Part shown: positions 36,732 through 45,833 of the stretch, in pieces
Layout: every line of letters begins with the position of its first letter
Numbering within the stretch: position 1 is the first letter of the stretch
DNA from: Cryobacterium cheniae
GTDB taxonomy: Bacteria > Actinomycetota > Actinomycetes > Actinomycetales > Microbacteriaceae
Direction of reading: 5' to 3'
Assembly: GCF_004403395.1 (NCBI RefSeq)
Contig: NZ_SOGN01000018.1
Span: 18,071 to 82,070, forward strand
Length of the DNA stretch: 64,000 nt
Notes under the pieces: generated by a model
Seen by the model: the letters and a program-made list of their open reading frames with translations, nothing else
Database searches by the model: none
Told to the model about the DNA's origin: nothing
Made by a program: the position numbers and the translations under genes

Positions 36732-37430
36732 CTATCGCAGGACGCCGCAGGCGGCCGGGTCGGTCGCTTCTGCTGGCAGGTTCGGGTCGAGTTCGCTCGC
36801 TCCCGCGCTGAAATCGTAGGAGCCGTTGCCGTTGTAGTCGACGCCATGGATCACGACGACGCCTTCGCCCTCGCGGATGGACTCTGCGATTTCTTTGGCC
36901 GTACCTGTGCCGGCGGGGCCGGGGTATCCGGTTCCCGCCACCTTGGTGATGTGGAGATTGTCGCGGCTGTAGTGGTAACCGCCGTCCGCGGAAACCGGGA
37001 ACCGGGTGACGTCCAGGAAGCTGGCCGGTGAGGTGTCGCCCGTCGTAGTCAGCGAGACGACAACGGGTCCGTAGGCCGGAATTCCTTCCACGGTGTTCAG
37101 GCGGCCGTCATCGTTGCTGTCCAGCGCAAGGGTGGGGCACTCGTTCTGCGCTTGGTTGCCGTAGTGAATATGTTGAGCGTGTGGAGCGTTGGGCGTCAGT
37201 CCGGAGGCGTGCACTTCTATGTGCTTGATCTTCTGGTTGCGAACTGCCGCGGTTGCAGTTCCGGATGCCCCGGAGCCGTTGAGTTCCGTGAGGTTTGCGG
37301 TCAGCGTCACCGTTTTGGAGGCGCCTTCGGATTGCGGGGTCTGCGCGTGAGCCGCGCCGGATCCGAGTACGCCTGCGGCGAGTAGCGCAACAGTCGAAAC
37401 CCCGAGAATGCCGATGGAATGTCGTTTCAC
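36732..37430 (-). CDS. secreted CHRD-like domain protein
   Basis: A 232-residue exported protein. A Sec signal peptide (GILGVSTVALLAAGVLGSG) ends at AHA-Q near residue 30. The mature part has the CHRD-like pattern VTLTANLTELNGSGASG, KHIEVHASGLTP and HAQHIHYG, with an EF-hand-like DSNDDGRLNTVEG and a second DYNGNGSYDF, suggesting Ca binding. The C-terminus contains a single Cys. The molecular role is unknown. The GTG at 37430 is chosen because AGGAG lies 7 nt upstream; an ATG at 37454 has no such site. It diverges from the iron-boxed fusion gene. Confidence 0.8.
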   Translation of the reverse strand: MKRHSIGILGVSTVALLAAGVLGSGAAHAQTPQSEGASKTVTLTANLTELNGSGASGTATAAVRNQKIKHIEVHASGLTPNAPHAQHIHYGNQAQNECPTLALDSNDDGRLNTVEGIPAYGPVVVSLTTTGDTSPASFLDVTRFPVSADGGYHYSRDNLHITKVAGTGYPGPAGTGTAKEIAESIREGEGVVVIHGVDYNGNGSYDFSAGASELDPNLPAEATDPAACGVLR

Positions 37431-37622
37431 GATTTCTCCTTGGTCAGTGGTCAACGAGGAGTTCCCGTTGATAGTCGGTGATTCGGAGCGGACGGCAATG
37501 AGGTTTGGTCACTTGTTCAAGGTCGATGGAGGGATTTTCTGACGCGTCGGCATCAGAAGGGCGAGGGGAGCACCGTTCCGACGTCGAGTTGCGTGTTCGC
37601 GGTGGACGCGGCACGCATGAAG

Positions 37623-37641
37623 TAAGGTAAGCCTTGCCTCA
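37623..37641 (+). promoter_or_regulatory. DtxR/IdeR-type iron box
   Basis: TAAGGTAAGCCTTGCCTCA matches the 19-bp DtxR/IdeR consensus TTAGGTTAGGCTAACCTAA at 13 of 19 positions, with the palindromic core GGTAAGCCTTGCC. It lies about 40-55 bp before the likely start of the adenylation-acyltransferase fusion gene and about 190 bp from the divergent CHRD gene, predicting iron-dependent repression of the former. Confidence 0.6.
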
Positions 37642-37678
37642 AATTTACGGGGGGCGAGACCCTGAACCAGAGATAGCC

Positions 37679-40366
37679 GTGCGCACCGAAAAAACGAACG
37701 ACGCATCCTTTCCCGCAAAGCCGTGCGCGGTAGACCCCGTGACGAGCAATCAACGCGACCCGGCGGCCGGGTTCGAGGCCCTCCGGCTCCTCGCAGGAGA
37801 TCCGTCCGCGACTGCCCTTGTGACCGCGAATGGAAGCATCAGCTATGCCGAACTGGACGAACTGATCCGAGACCGGCGGAAAATGCTGGGATCGGGGCGC
37901 CGTCTTGTCATGGTGTCGTGCGCGAACGCCCTGGAGCCCCTGGTGACCTATCTCGCCGCGCTCGCGGCGGGGCATCCGGTCCTCCTGGTCGCCGGCGATG
38001 GGGACGAGCCGAGCCAGGAGCGAAACAGAAACGGGCTCCTCGAACGTTACGACCCCGACGTGGTTTTGACACCCGTTGGCAACGAGTGGCGTCTGGACGA
38101 GCGACGCGAGGGAAGCCGGCATTCGTTGCACCCTGAGCTGGCACTGCTCCTCAGCACCTCGGGCTCGACAGGATCACCGAAGCTTGTCCGGCTGTCCCGT
38201 GAGAATGTGTGCAGCAACGCGAGGAGCATCGCCGACTACCTCGCCCTGACCCCGCAGGACCGGGCGGCCACAACGCTGCCGATGCATTACTGCTACGGGC
38301 TCTCAGTCGTGAACAGTCACCTGATCTCCGGCGCGAGCCTGCTGCTCACCGAGCGTTCGGTGGTCGACCCTGAATTCTGGAATGAGTTCGAAGAGGCAGA
38401 GGCCACCTCCTTCGCCGGCGTTCCTTACACCTTCGACCTTCTCGATTCGACCGGTTTCGCCGGGCGCGAGCATGCGAGCCTGCGCTACGTCACCCAGGCC
38501 GGCGGTCGACTCGGCCCCGACCGAGTGCGCGGTTACGCCCGACTGGGCCAGGAACGCGGCTTCGATTTCGTCGTCATGTACGGCCAGACAGAGGCGACCG
38601 CACGGATGGCCTACCTGCCGCCTGAGCTGGCGGAGACCCGGCCCGAATCCATTGGAATCCCAATACCGGGCGGGCAGTTCCGCATCGACGACGCCGATGA
38701 GGACTCGGTCGGAAACCTCGTGTACACCGGCCCGAACGTCATGATGGGATACGCGGAGAGCCCGGCGGAGCTCGCCGCTGGATCGACAGTGGGGGATCTG
38801 CGCACCGGCGATCTAGCCCGCCGGCACGACGACGGACTCTTCGAGATCGTCGGGCGGAGCAGTCGCTTCGTCAAGATATACGGCCTGCGGATCGACCTCG
38901 ACCGGGTCGAGCGGATCCTCGCCGACGACGGCGTCGAAGTTCGGGTGGTCAACCTCGAGGAACGCCTGGTGGTGTTCGTGCGGCAACGGTGGGCTCTCGG
39001 GCTTGTCGCGCCGATTGCAGCGAAGGCGCTCGGCCTGCCCGGTCACATCGTCCGGGCGCACCTGGTCGAGGAGTTCCCCCTGACGTCCAGCGGCAAGCCA
39101 GACACCGCGAGCCTGCTTCGGCAGGCGGCGCTCCTCGAGCGAAAAGTCCTGCTGGTGGACCGCTCAGAAACGGTGACGGCGGAAAATATCCGGGCTCTCT
39201 ATGCAACCCTCCTCGACCGCCCGGACGCGGTCGAGGATGACAGCTTCGTTGCGCTGCACGGCGACTCACTGAGTTACGTCGAGGTCTCGGTGCGGCTCGA
39301 GCAGATGCTCGGCACGCTCCCCAGGGACTGGCCCGCGACCTCGGCCCGGGAGCTCGCCAGCCACGGAACCGCACCGGTCGGGGGGCGACCCCGACGCACG
39401 CTGGCGCGCATGGAGACATCCGTCGTACTCCGGGCTGTCGCCATCGTGCTGGTCACGGGGACGCACGCCAACCTCTTCCACATGCAGGGCGGAGCTCATC
39501 TGCTGCTCGGAATCCTGGGCTTCAACCTGGCCCGATTCCAGTTCGCCGAGGTTCCGCCATCGATGCGGCTCAGGAAGCTTCTTCGCAGCGCCGTCCAGAT
39601 CTTCGTCCCGGCCGTGCTGTGGGTCGGTGGAGTCGCCCTGGTCGGCGGGATGTATGAACCTGCGACGGTCTTCATGCTGCACAACCTGCTCGGCGGCGGC
39701 GATCGCTGGACGGTGCAGTGGCAGTACTGGTTCTTGGAATCCGTCGTGTGGACGATCCTCGGTCTGGCACTCGTCTTCTGCGTGCCCCAGCTCGACCGGC
39801 TCGAGCGCCGATACCCCTTCGTCTTCGCGGCCTCCTTCGTCGCGGGCGCGCTGCTGCTGCGCCTGCTGCTGACCGGGGGTGTCGAGGCGGGGCCGACCGA
39901 ACGGTATTCGCTGCCGGTCGTGCTCTGGCTCATCGCTCTCGGCTGGCTCATCGCGCGTTCCACCGACGCTCGTCGACGGGTGCTGAGCTCGGTGGTCGTC
40001 GTGCTGACCGTTTCGGGCTTCTTCGGGGACCCGGGCCGTGAGGCGATCACGATCGCGGGACTCCTGCTCCTGCTGTGGATTCCGGCGGTGCCGCTGCCGC
40101 GGATTTTGGTGCCGGTTCTCAGCGTCGCGGCCTCGGCATCGTTGTTCGTATATCTCGTCCATTGGCAGGTCTTCCCGCTTTTCAGGGGCGATTTCCCACT
40201 GCTCGCCACCCTTGCTTCCGTCACGGTGGGCATCCTCGCCTGGCAGGGCTATTCCGCACTGAGCGGTTGGTGGACGGCCCATCCGGCGGCCTGGGTCCGC
40301 ACGCGACTGTCCGATGTCTTCGCGACAACGACGTCGGCCGGTCGCGACCGGAGAGGCGATTGCTGA
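37679..40366 (+). CDS. adenylation-carrier-membrane acyltransferase fusion protein
   Basis: About 895 residues in three parts. Residues about 35-490 are an ANL adenylation domain: STSGSTGSPK (near 159), MYGQTEAT (near 301), RTGDLAR (near 376), GRSSRFVKIYGLRID and the C-terminal catalytic Lys in TSSGKPD (near 472). Residues about 500-570 are a carrier domain with phosphopantetheine Ser in HGDSLSY (near 529). From about 580 onward an acyltransferase-3 membrane domain begins (RAVAIVLVTGTHANLF, with its Arg and His), with about ten helices. It likely activates an acyl or aminoacyl group, tethers it and passes it to a substrate across the membrane. The start is uncertain (GTG 37679; GTG 37739 possible). 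An iron box precedes it. Confidence 0.82.
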   Translation: MRTEKTNDASFPAKPCAVDPVTSNQRDPAAGFEALRLLAGDPSATALVTANGSISYAELDELIRDRRKMLGSGRRLVMVSCANALEPLVTYLAALAAGHPVLLVAGDGDEPSQERNRNGLLERYDPDVVLTPVGNEWRLDERREGSRHSLHPELALLLSTSGSTGSPKLVRLSRENVCSNARSIADYLALTPQDRAATTLPMHYCYGLSVVNSHLISGASLLLTERSVVDPEFWNEFEEAEATSFAGVPYTFDLLDSTGFAGREHASLRYVTQAGGRLGPDRVRGYARLGQERGFDFVVMYGQTEATARMAYLPPELAETRPESIGIPIPGGQFRIDDADEDSVGNLVYTGPNVMMGYAESPAELAAGSTVGDLRTGDLARRHDDGLFEIVGRSSRFVKIYGLRIDLDRVERILADDGVEVRVVNLEERLVVFVRQRWALGLVAPIAAKALGLPGHIVRAHLVEEFPLTSSGKPDTASLLRQAALLERKVLLVDRSETVTAENIRALYATLLDRPDAVEDDSFVALHGDSLSYVEVSVRLEQMLGTLPRDWPATSARELASHGTAPVGGRPRRTLARMETSVVLRAVAIVLVTGTHANLFHMQGGAHLLLGILGFNLARFQFAEVPPSMRLRKLLRSAVQIFVPAVLWVGGVALVGGMYEPATVFMLHNLLGGGDRWTVQWQYWFLESVVWTILGLALVFCVPQLDRLERRYPFVFAASFVAGALLLRLLLTGGVEAGPTERYSLPVVLWLIALGWLIARSTDARRRVLSSVVVVLTVSGFFGDPGREAITIAGLLLLLWIPAVPLPRILVPVLSVAASASLFVYLVHWQVFPLFRGDFPLLATLASVTVGILAWQGYSALSGWWTAHPAAWVRTRLSDVFATTTSAGRDRRGDC

Positions 40367-40408
40367 CGACCTTCCGGCGTCGTCTCGGTTGAGAAGACGA
40401 GCCCTGGG

Positions 40409-40920
40409 TCAGAATGGTGCGGGTTCGGGTGCAACGTTCGCCTCGGCCTCCGCGGGTGTCGGTGGCGGTGGCGGGGTCGATTCCGGGTCCGGGGCCGGTG
40501 ACGCCGAACGGATGACCGTGGCCGGCTCGCTCACGAACGTGCGCCCTGTCGGTGAGGTCCACTGCAGCAAGCCGTCGCCGAGGTGCACCACCTGCCACCC
40601 GGTCTCGCTTTTCAGAGCATGACACGCCGGACACAGATGGGCGAGGTTGTCGTTCGCGGTCAGCCCGTCGAATTGCCAGTCCAGTGAATGGTCGAGATCA
40701 CAGTGCGCCGCCGACCGGTTGCAGCCCGGGAACCGACACGTTTTGTCCCGCACCCCGGCAGCCTCGCCGCCGCGTTCGCCCGGGCCTGCCCGAACCGGCG
40801 GCCCGCCTCGACCAGTTCCGCCCGCCGGGCGAACGCCTGCGCGATGGCCCGCTCGGCCGCCGCGATCGCCTCGAAATACTCCGCGAGAGCCTCCTGCTCG
40901 TCGATGAATGAGGGCTTCAT
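40409..40920 (-). pseudogene. DUF222/HNH endonuclease gene with internal deletion and frameshift
   Basis: From ATG 40920 one frame gives MKPSFIDEQEALAEYFEAIA and RAELVEAGRRFGQ, the N-terminus of the actinobacterial DUF222-HNH (13E12-like) family. About 50 codons later a different frame gives RDKTCRFPGCNRSAAHCDLD, HSLDWQFDGLTANDN and LCPACHALKSETGWQ, the complete C-terminal HNH nuclease motif, then a Pro-rich tail. The roughly 300-residue DUF222 middle is missing and the junction (around 40740-40790) is out of frame, so no functional enzyme is made. Intact members occur in many copies in related genomes. Confidence 0.8.
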
Positions 40921-41142
40921 GAGACACACGCTACGGGCACCCACCGACATTCCACGCGGCATCCGCTCACCCACACGTGCCCTGTGGATAACTCGATCAC
41001 ACCCACATTGTGGAGGGAGGAGCAGGGCCACGTCGGTCCCGGCGCGACTCAGCCGGCCCTGCCGAACCAGGTCGTGACGCCGGGCGAGTACAGTACGGAC
41101 TCCGCGCCTGTGCCCGAGCGTCGAGGGGCGTACTCTGTCGGC

Positions 41143-41436
41143 ATGAAAGAGGACACTGGTGCCCACGGGCACGGCCTGGGCGGTCGATATGTGCACTTCG
41201 TCGATTGGATGAACAGCAAACTGGTGCGCGCGATGGGTCCGCCGAACCTGGGGCCATATGAGGAGGTCGTGACGAAGATCGGTGCGGCGGTGTGCCCGGT
41301 GTGCGGCCGACCGATGGCCGAGCACAACATCGATCACTCCACCCCGAACGCGGTTCTCAACTGCCCGGCGGAGCACAAACCGGAGCCGCCGGGCCATCCG
41401 GTCAACGAGTTCGGGATGTCCAAACCACCCGGCTGA
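41143..41436 (+). CDS. small hypothetical protein with CPxC motif
   Basis: A 97-residue soluble protein of unknown function. Its N-terminal part includes YVHFVDWMNSKLVRAMGPP. A possible metal-binding knuckle follows: CPVCGRPMAEHNIDHS and, further on, a single Cys in LNCPAEH. The C-terminus is Pro-rich. ATG 41143 starts the conserved-looking part, with no good ribosome-binding site. It is followed by a terminator hairpin shared with the convergent putP. The 222-bp stretch before it holds only the upstream end of the HNH remnant and no feature I can name. Confidence 0.55.
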   Translation: MKEDTGAHGHGLGGRYVHFVDWMNSKLVRAMGPPNLGPYEEVVTKIGAAVCPVCGRPMAEHNIDHSTPNAVLNCPAEHKPEPPGHPVNEFGMSKPPG

Positions 41437-41464
41437 CGCCCCGGCGCGTTGGGCGAGACCGGAA

Positions 41465-41506
41465 CGGCACCTGCCGCCGACCGAGATCGGCCGGAAGCAG
41501 GTGCCG
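41465..41506. terminator. bidirectional hairpin between convergent genes
   Basis: CGGCACCTGC (41465-41474) pairs perfectly with 41497-41506, and inside it GCCGA (41476-41480) pairs with TCGGC (41487-41491). It lies between the stops of the small CPxC protein gene and putP and can serve both. Confidence 0.75.
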
Positions 41507-41529
41507 CCTTCAGTGCTGGTCCTGCGGCG

Positions 41530-43062
41530 CTACCTGTTGCGAGCCGAGCCGGCCACGGGCACGGCGGACACCTCGGGCGCCCGGTAGTCGTCATGGGCCT
41601 GGGCCACGGCGGCGTCGAATTCGGCGTCGATTTCGGCGGACGGCTTGTAGGTGGCCAGGGAGACCACCACGGCCACCACCAGGCTGGCGATGAAGCCCGG
41701 GACGATCTCGTACATGGTGTCGCTCAACGGGGAGTTGCCCCAGGCGAAGACGACGACGGCGCCGGTGACCATGGAGGCCAGCGCACCCCAGGTGGAGAGC
41801 TTCCTCCAGTACAACGAGAGCAGGACAACAGGGCCGAACGCGGCGCCGAAACCGGCCCAGGCGAAGCCGACCAGTTCCAGAATGGTCGCATCCCGGTTCA
41901 GCGCGATCACTCCGGCCACGACCGCAACGAGCAGGACGCCGAGGCGTCCGAGCATGATCAGCTGCTTCGGCGATGCGTCTTTCTTGCCCACGATCTTGTA
42001 GAGATCTTCAACCAGCGCCGAGGAGCAGACGATCAGCTGCGACGAGATCGTGCTCATGATGGCGGCGAGCACAGCGGCCAGCACCAGGCCGGCGACGAAC
42101 GGGTGGAACAGGATCTGCGAGAGCAGCAGGAAGACCGTTTCCGGGTTCGACAGCGTCACCTCGGGGTGCTGCTGGAAGTAGGCGATGCCGATCAGTCCGG
42201 TGACGATGGCGCCGAGGGCGGTGAGGATCATCCAGCCGATGCCGATCCGGCGTCCGGCCTTGGCATCCTGCGGGGTGCGCAGGGCCATGAAGCGCACGAT
42301 GATGTGCGGCTGGCCGACGTAGCCGAGGCCCCAGGCGGCGGCGGAGATGACGCCGAGAACGGATCCGCCGGCGGTCAGCGAGAGCAGATCGGGGTTGACC
42401 TCGCGGATGGAGTCGAGAGTTGCGGTGAGGCCGCCGGTGGCGTTCAGAGCGACCACAGGGACGACGACGAGCGCGACGAGCATCAGGATGCCCTGGGCGA
42501 CGTCGGTGAGGGTGGCGCCGAGGAAACCGCCGAAGAGCGTGTAGAGCAGGGTGACTCCGGCGACGATCAGCATGCCGGTCAGGAAGGTGGAGCCGAAGGA
42601 GTTCTCGAAGAACACGCCGCCGGCGACCATGCCGGAGGATACATAGAACGTGAAGAACACCAGGATGATCACGCCGGAGACTGAGCGCAGCAGGCGCGAC
42701 GTGTCCTTGAGCCGGTTCTCGAAGAAGCTCGGGATGGTGATGGAATCGTTCGCAACGTGGGTGTAGGAACGCAGCCGGGGGGCCACGAACTTCCAGTTCA
42801 GCCACGCACCGATGGTCAGGCCGATGGCGATCCACGCCTCCACCAGGCCGGCCACGTAGATGGCGCCGGGGAGTCCCAGCAGGAGCCAGCCGGACATGTC
42901 CGAAGCGCCGGCGCTGAGCGCAGCGACGCCGGGTGTCAGGCCGCGGCCCGCGAGCATGTAGTCGTCGAGATCTTTGGTCTGCCGGAAGGCGAACCAGCCG
43001 ATCGCGAGCATGGCGGCGAGATACAAAGTAATCGCCACGAGTTGGAAAGTCTGATCCGTCAT
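41530..43062 (-). CDS. putP: sodium/proline symporter
   Basis: A 510-residue member of the SSS family with about 13 helices that imports proline with Na+. Features are DDYMLAGRGLTPGVAALSAG and ASDMSGWLLLGLPGA in helices 2-3 (Na+ and substrate site), TYTHVANDSITIP-like RSYTHVANDSITIPSFFENR, and WGLGYVGQPHIIVRFMA near the middle, all characteristic of PutP. The C-terminal tail is cytoplasmic and acidic. The start ATG is at the family N-terminus. Its leader has a 23-bp tandem duplication that can form two small hairpins. Confidence 0.93.
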   Translation of the reverse strand: MTDQTFQLVAITLYLAAMLAIGWFAFRQTKDLDDYMLAGRGLTPGVAALSAGASDMSGWLLLGLPGAIYVAGLVEAWIAIGLTIGAWLNWKFVAPRLRSYTHVANDSITIPSFFENRLKDTSRLLRSVSGVIILVFFTFYVSSGMVAGGVFFENSFGSTFLTGMLIVAGVTLLYTLFGGFLGATLTDVAQGILMLVALVVVPVVALNATGGLTATLDSIREVNPDLLSLTAGGSVLGVISAAAWGLGYVGQPHIIVRFMALRTPQDAKAGRRIGIGWMILTALGAIVTGLIGIAYFQQHPEVTLSNPETVFLLLSQILFHPFVAGLVLAAVLAAIMSTISSQLIVCSSALVEDLYKIVGKKDASPKQLIMLGRLGVLLVAVVAGVIALNRDATILELVGFAWAGFGAAFGPVVLLSLYWRKLSTWGALASMVTGAVVVFAWGNSPLSDTMYEIVPGFIASLVVAVVVSLATYKPSAEIDAEFDAAVAQAHDDYRAPEVSAVPVAGSARNR

Positions 43063-43074
43063 TGGATTCCCTTT

Positions 43075-43120
43075 ATTCGGATGCCCGGATCGCGGGCATT
43101 CGGATGCCCGGAGTGCGGGC
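43075..43120 (-). repeat. 23-bp tandem duplication in the putP leader
   Basis: Units 43075-43097 and 43098-43120 differ at two positions. Each contains GCCCG-N5-CGGGC, so two small hairpins can form within 13-58 nt upstream of the putP start codon. This could influence translation or mark an operator; it resembles no known riboswitch. Confidence 0.7.
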
Positions 43121-43168
43121 GATTGCAGTCCCCAAGTATCACAGAGAAATCAGAACCCCCCGTACTGG

Positions 43169-43795
43169 CTACGCGGCGGCGGGCCGTCGCATCAGCCAGG
43201 GGCGCAGCATCCGGGTGATCTGAGGCATGACCAGGAAGGTCATGGCCGGCGCCATCACGAACGTGGTGATCAGGATCTTGGGCAGGATGTCCACGTCGTG
43301 CCAGCCCGGGATGAGCCAGGTCGCGAGCAGGGTGAAGGCCAGGTTCGAGGGGAAGAAACCCAGCCCGATGCTCACGGCCTGCTTCCAGCGCGGCACCTGG
43401 AACGACGGCGCGGCGTCGGCATCGTCATCGTCGGAGACCGGGGCATCGAACCAGCCCTCGATGCCCGTGCGCTTCTCCACGCGGGCGTCGAGGATGAGAT
43501 CGTGACCGTCGATCAGCCAGTGGGCGCGCTCCTCGGAGCCCTCCCAGGCATCCAGCTGGTCGGAGGTCGCGAAGCGGTAGAGCATGTGCCAGCTGAGGGA
43601 GTCTGCGGTGGCGCGCACCCAGCCGGAGCCGAGAAAGCCCGGGAACTCGCCGGCCATGTCCATTCCCCGCTGGGCCCCGCGGGTGGCCTCCGGGATGCGG
43701 GTCGGCTCGACGCGACGGGTGACGGAGACCGTGACGGAGGTCGCCGGGCGCGCTCGTGGTGTTCCTTTGGGATTCTCCGGGGGTACGGAGGACAT
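43169..43795 (-). CDS. antibiotic biosynthesis monooxygenase-like membrane protein
   Basis: A 208-residue protein. Residues about 20-125 have the ABM/dimeric alpha-beta barrel layout (SVTVSVTRRVEP, FLGSGWVRATADSLSWHMLYRF, WEGSEERAHWL). An acidic linker with DDDDAD follows, then two hydrophobic helices at about 140-160 and 168-190 (IGLGFFPSNLAFTLLATW; ILITTFVMAPAMTFLVM). ABM proteins joined to two membrane helices are known in actinobacteria and proteobacteria as uncharacterised proteins. It ends the group shared with xthA: its ATG lies only 4 bp after the xthA stop on the same strand, so the two may be co-transcribed. Confidence 0.8.
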   Translation of the reverse strand: MSSVPPENPKGTPRARPATSVTVSVTRRVEPTRIPEATRGAQRGMDMAGEFPGFLGSGWVRATADSLSWHMLYRFATSDQLDAWEGSEERAHWLIDGHDLILDARVEKRTGIEGWFDAPVSDDDDADAAPSFQVPRWKQAVSIGLGFFPSNLAFTLLATWLIPGWHDVDILPKILITTFVMAPAMTFLVMPQITRMLRPWLMRRPAAA

Positions 43796-43799
43796 TCGG

Positions 43800-44636
43800 T
43801 TAGAAGATCATCGGGCGGTCGTCGTCTTCGCCCTCGAGGACCAGCTCCACGACCACGGGCACGTGGTCGCTCGGCGCGTCGCCCTTGCGCTCGTTACGGT
43901 GGATGCTCGCGGCGGTCACCAGCTCCGCGAAGGAGTGGGAGCCCAGGATGAAGTCGATCCGCATGCCCTCGTTGCGGGGGAATCGCAGCTGCTTGTAGTC
44001 CCAGAAGGTGAAGCCCTCCGGTGCCAGCGGGCGCACCACATCGACGATGCCCTCGGCCTCGAAGGCGTGGAACGCGGCCCGCTCGGGCTCGGAGATGTGG
44101 GTGGACTGGCCGGGAACGAAGCTCGGGTCGCCCATGTCGCGCTCGAACGGGGCCACGTTCCAGTCACCCATCAGCGCGAGGGCCAGGTGCGGGTCGCGGG
44201 CCAGTTCGTCCCGGGCATGCGCGCGGAGGCGCTCCAGCCAGTCCAGCTTGTAGGCGAAGTGCGGGTCGTCGATCGCGCGTCCGTTCGGAACGTACAGGCT
44301 CCACAGCCGCAGGTCCTCCACGGTGACGCCGAGCGCCCGGGCCTCGAGCGGCAGGCCGGGACCCTCCTGGCCTTTCAGGAAGCCGGGCATGCCGGGGAAG
44401 CCGGTGGCGACATCCGTCATCTCGTGGCGGCTGGCGAAGGCGACGCCGTTCCACTGGCTGAGGCCGTGGACGGCCAGCTCGTAACCGGCGTCCTCGAACG
44501 CCTGCGCCGGGAACTGCTCGGGCTTGCACTTGATCTCCTGCATCGCGAGCACGTCGATGTCTTCGCGCACCATCCAGTCCACGACCCGGCCGACTCGGGC
44601 ACGGATGGAGTTGACGTTCCAGGTGGCGATGCGCAT
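43800..44636 (-). CDS. xthA: exodeoxyribonuclease III
   Basis: A 278-residue endonuclease/exonuclease/phosphatase-fold enzyme for base excision repair at abasic sites. The catalytic motifs are complete: MRIATWNVNSIRAR (Asn7), LAMQEIKCKPEQF (metal-binding Glu), SLYVPNGR, GDWNVAPFERD (Asp/Asn) and SDHVPVVVEL (Asp-His). The length is normal. The start ATG coincides with the family N-terminus. It precedes the ABM-like gene by 4 bp and is divergent from the F420 genes. Confidence 0.95.
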   Translation of the reverse strand: MRIATWNVNSIRARVGRVVDWMVREDIDVLAMQEIKCKPEQFPAQAFEDAGYELAVHGLSQWNGVAFASRHEMTDVATGFPGMPGFLKGQEGPGLPLEARALGVTVEDLRLWSLYVPNGRAIDDPHFAYKLDWLERLRAHARDELARDPHLALALMGDWNVAPFERDMGDPSFVPGQSTHISEPERAAFHAFEAEGIVDVVRPLAPEGFTFWDYKQLRFPRNEGMRIDFILGSHSFAELVTAASIHRNERKGDAPSDHVPVVVELVLEGEDDDRPMIF

Positions 44637-44829
44637 GCTTCCAGCCTATTTGACGGATGCCGCGTGACGGCTTCCGCGCGGGTGCAGCGCCGTTACGCGT
44701 GTGGCGTGCCAGGCGCGTACCGGCGCAGCACCCGCGCACCGGCTGCGCCGGGGTTTCCGGGCGGGGGAGGGGTGTTCTCGGAGACTGGAGTGACAGGATT
44801 GAGGCCTACGACAAGGCAGGGCGGTACCC

Positions 44830-45831
44830 ATGACGGATTTGCAGATCGGCTATGCGGCGATGCTGGAGCAATTCGCCCCCGCGGAAGCGGTGGCCCTCTC
44901 GGTCTACGCCGAGGAGCACGGCTTCACCGGGGTGATGGCGGCGGACCACTTCCAGCCGTGGGTGCCCGCGCAGGGCGAGTCATCGTTCGTCTGGAGTGTG
45001 CTGGCCGCGATCGGTGAGCGCACGAAGGGCGACCTCGGGCCCGGCGTGACCGCGCCCACCTTCCGGTGGCACCCGGCCATGGTCGCCCAGGCCTCCGCGA
45101 CCCTCGCTTCGATGTATCCCGGCCGCCACTGGCTCGGCCTGGGCTCGGGCGAGGCCCTCAACGAGCACATCGTCGGCCAGTACTGGCCGGAAGCCCCCGA
45201 GCGGATCAACCGCATGTTCGAGGCCATCGAGATCATCTCGAAACTGTTCACCGCCTCCATCGCCGGCAAAGACGTCAAGCACTCGGGTCAGTTCTACAAG
45301 CTCGAGTCGACCCGGCTGTGGACCATGCCCGAGGTGGCCCCGGAGATCCTCGTCGCCACGGCCGGCCCGGTCACCGCCAAGCGCGCCGGGCGCCACGCCG
45401 ACGGCCTGATCACGGTCGGAGCGCCGCTGGAGAAGATCTCGATGCTGTTCGGCAAGTTCGACGACGGCGCCCGCGATGCCGGCAAGGACCCGGCCTCGAT
45501 GCCGAAGGTGCTGCAGCTGCACATGAGCTGGGCCGAGACCGACGAAGAGGCCATGCGGAACGCGCTGGTCGAGTGGCCCAACGGCGGAATGAAATTCCCG
45601 AAGGCGGACATCCGTTCACCGTTTGAATTCGAGCAGATCGCCAAGCTCGTGCGCCCCGAGGATTTCGAGGGTCGCATGATCATCTCGGCCGACCCCGACG
45701 ACCACCGCGCGTACATCCAGAAGTTCGTCGACCTCGGCTTCGACCGCATCTACCTGCACAATGTGGGTCGCAATCAGCGCCAGTGGATCGACGTGTTCGG
45801 GCGCGACGTGCTGCCGCAGCTCAAGCGTTGA
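44830..45831 (+). CDS. F420-dependent glucose-6-phosphate dehydrogenase-like oxidoreductase
   Basis: A 333-residue LLM-fold enzyme of the FGD-related group (TIGR03557-like). It has [25 protein letters not shown] (the FGD loop also in mycobacterial Fgd1), [36 protein letters not shown] and [16 protein letters not shown]. Such enzymes reduce F420 with a sugar phosphate or alcohol. True FGD activity is likely but not certain, because sequence divergence from Fgd1 is considerable. It is immediately followed (2 bp) by cofE and then cofC, so supply and use of F420 are in one unit. The ATG has GGCGGTACCC upstream, a weak site. Confidence 0.8.
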   Translation: MTDLQIGYAAMLEQFAPAEAVALSVYAEEHGFTGVMAADHFQPWVPAQGESSFVWSVLAAIGERTKGDLGPGVTAPTFRWHPAMVAQASATLASMYPGRHWLGLGSGEALNEHIVGQYWPEAPERINRMFEAIEIISKLFTASIAGKDVKHSGQFYKLESTRLWTMPEVAPEILVATAGPVTAKRAGRHADGLITVGAPLEKISMLFGKFDDGARDAGKDPASMPKVLQLHMSWAETDEEAMRNALVEWPNGGMKFPKADIRSPFEFEQIAKLVRPEDFEGRMIISADPDDHRAYIQKFVDLGFDRIYLHNVGRNQRQWIDVFGRDVLPQLKR

Positions 45832-45833
45832 CT

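Noticed and set aside
40984..41142. In-frame upstream extension of the small CPxC protein
   Set aside because: The extra residues have no conserved look and overlap the 5' region of the HNH remnant; ATG 41143 is a simpler start.
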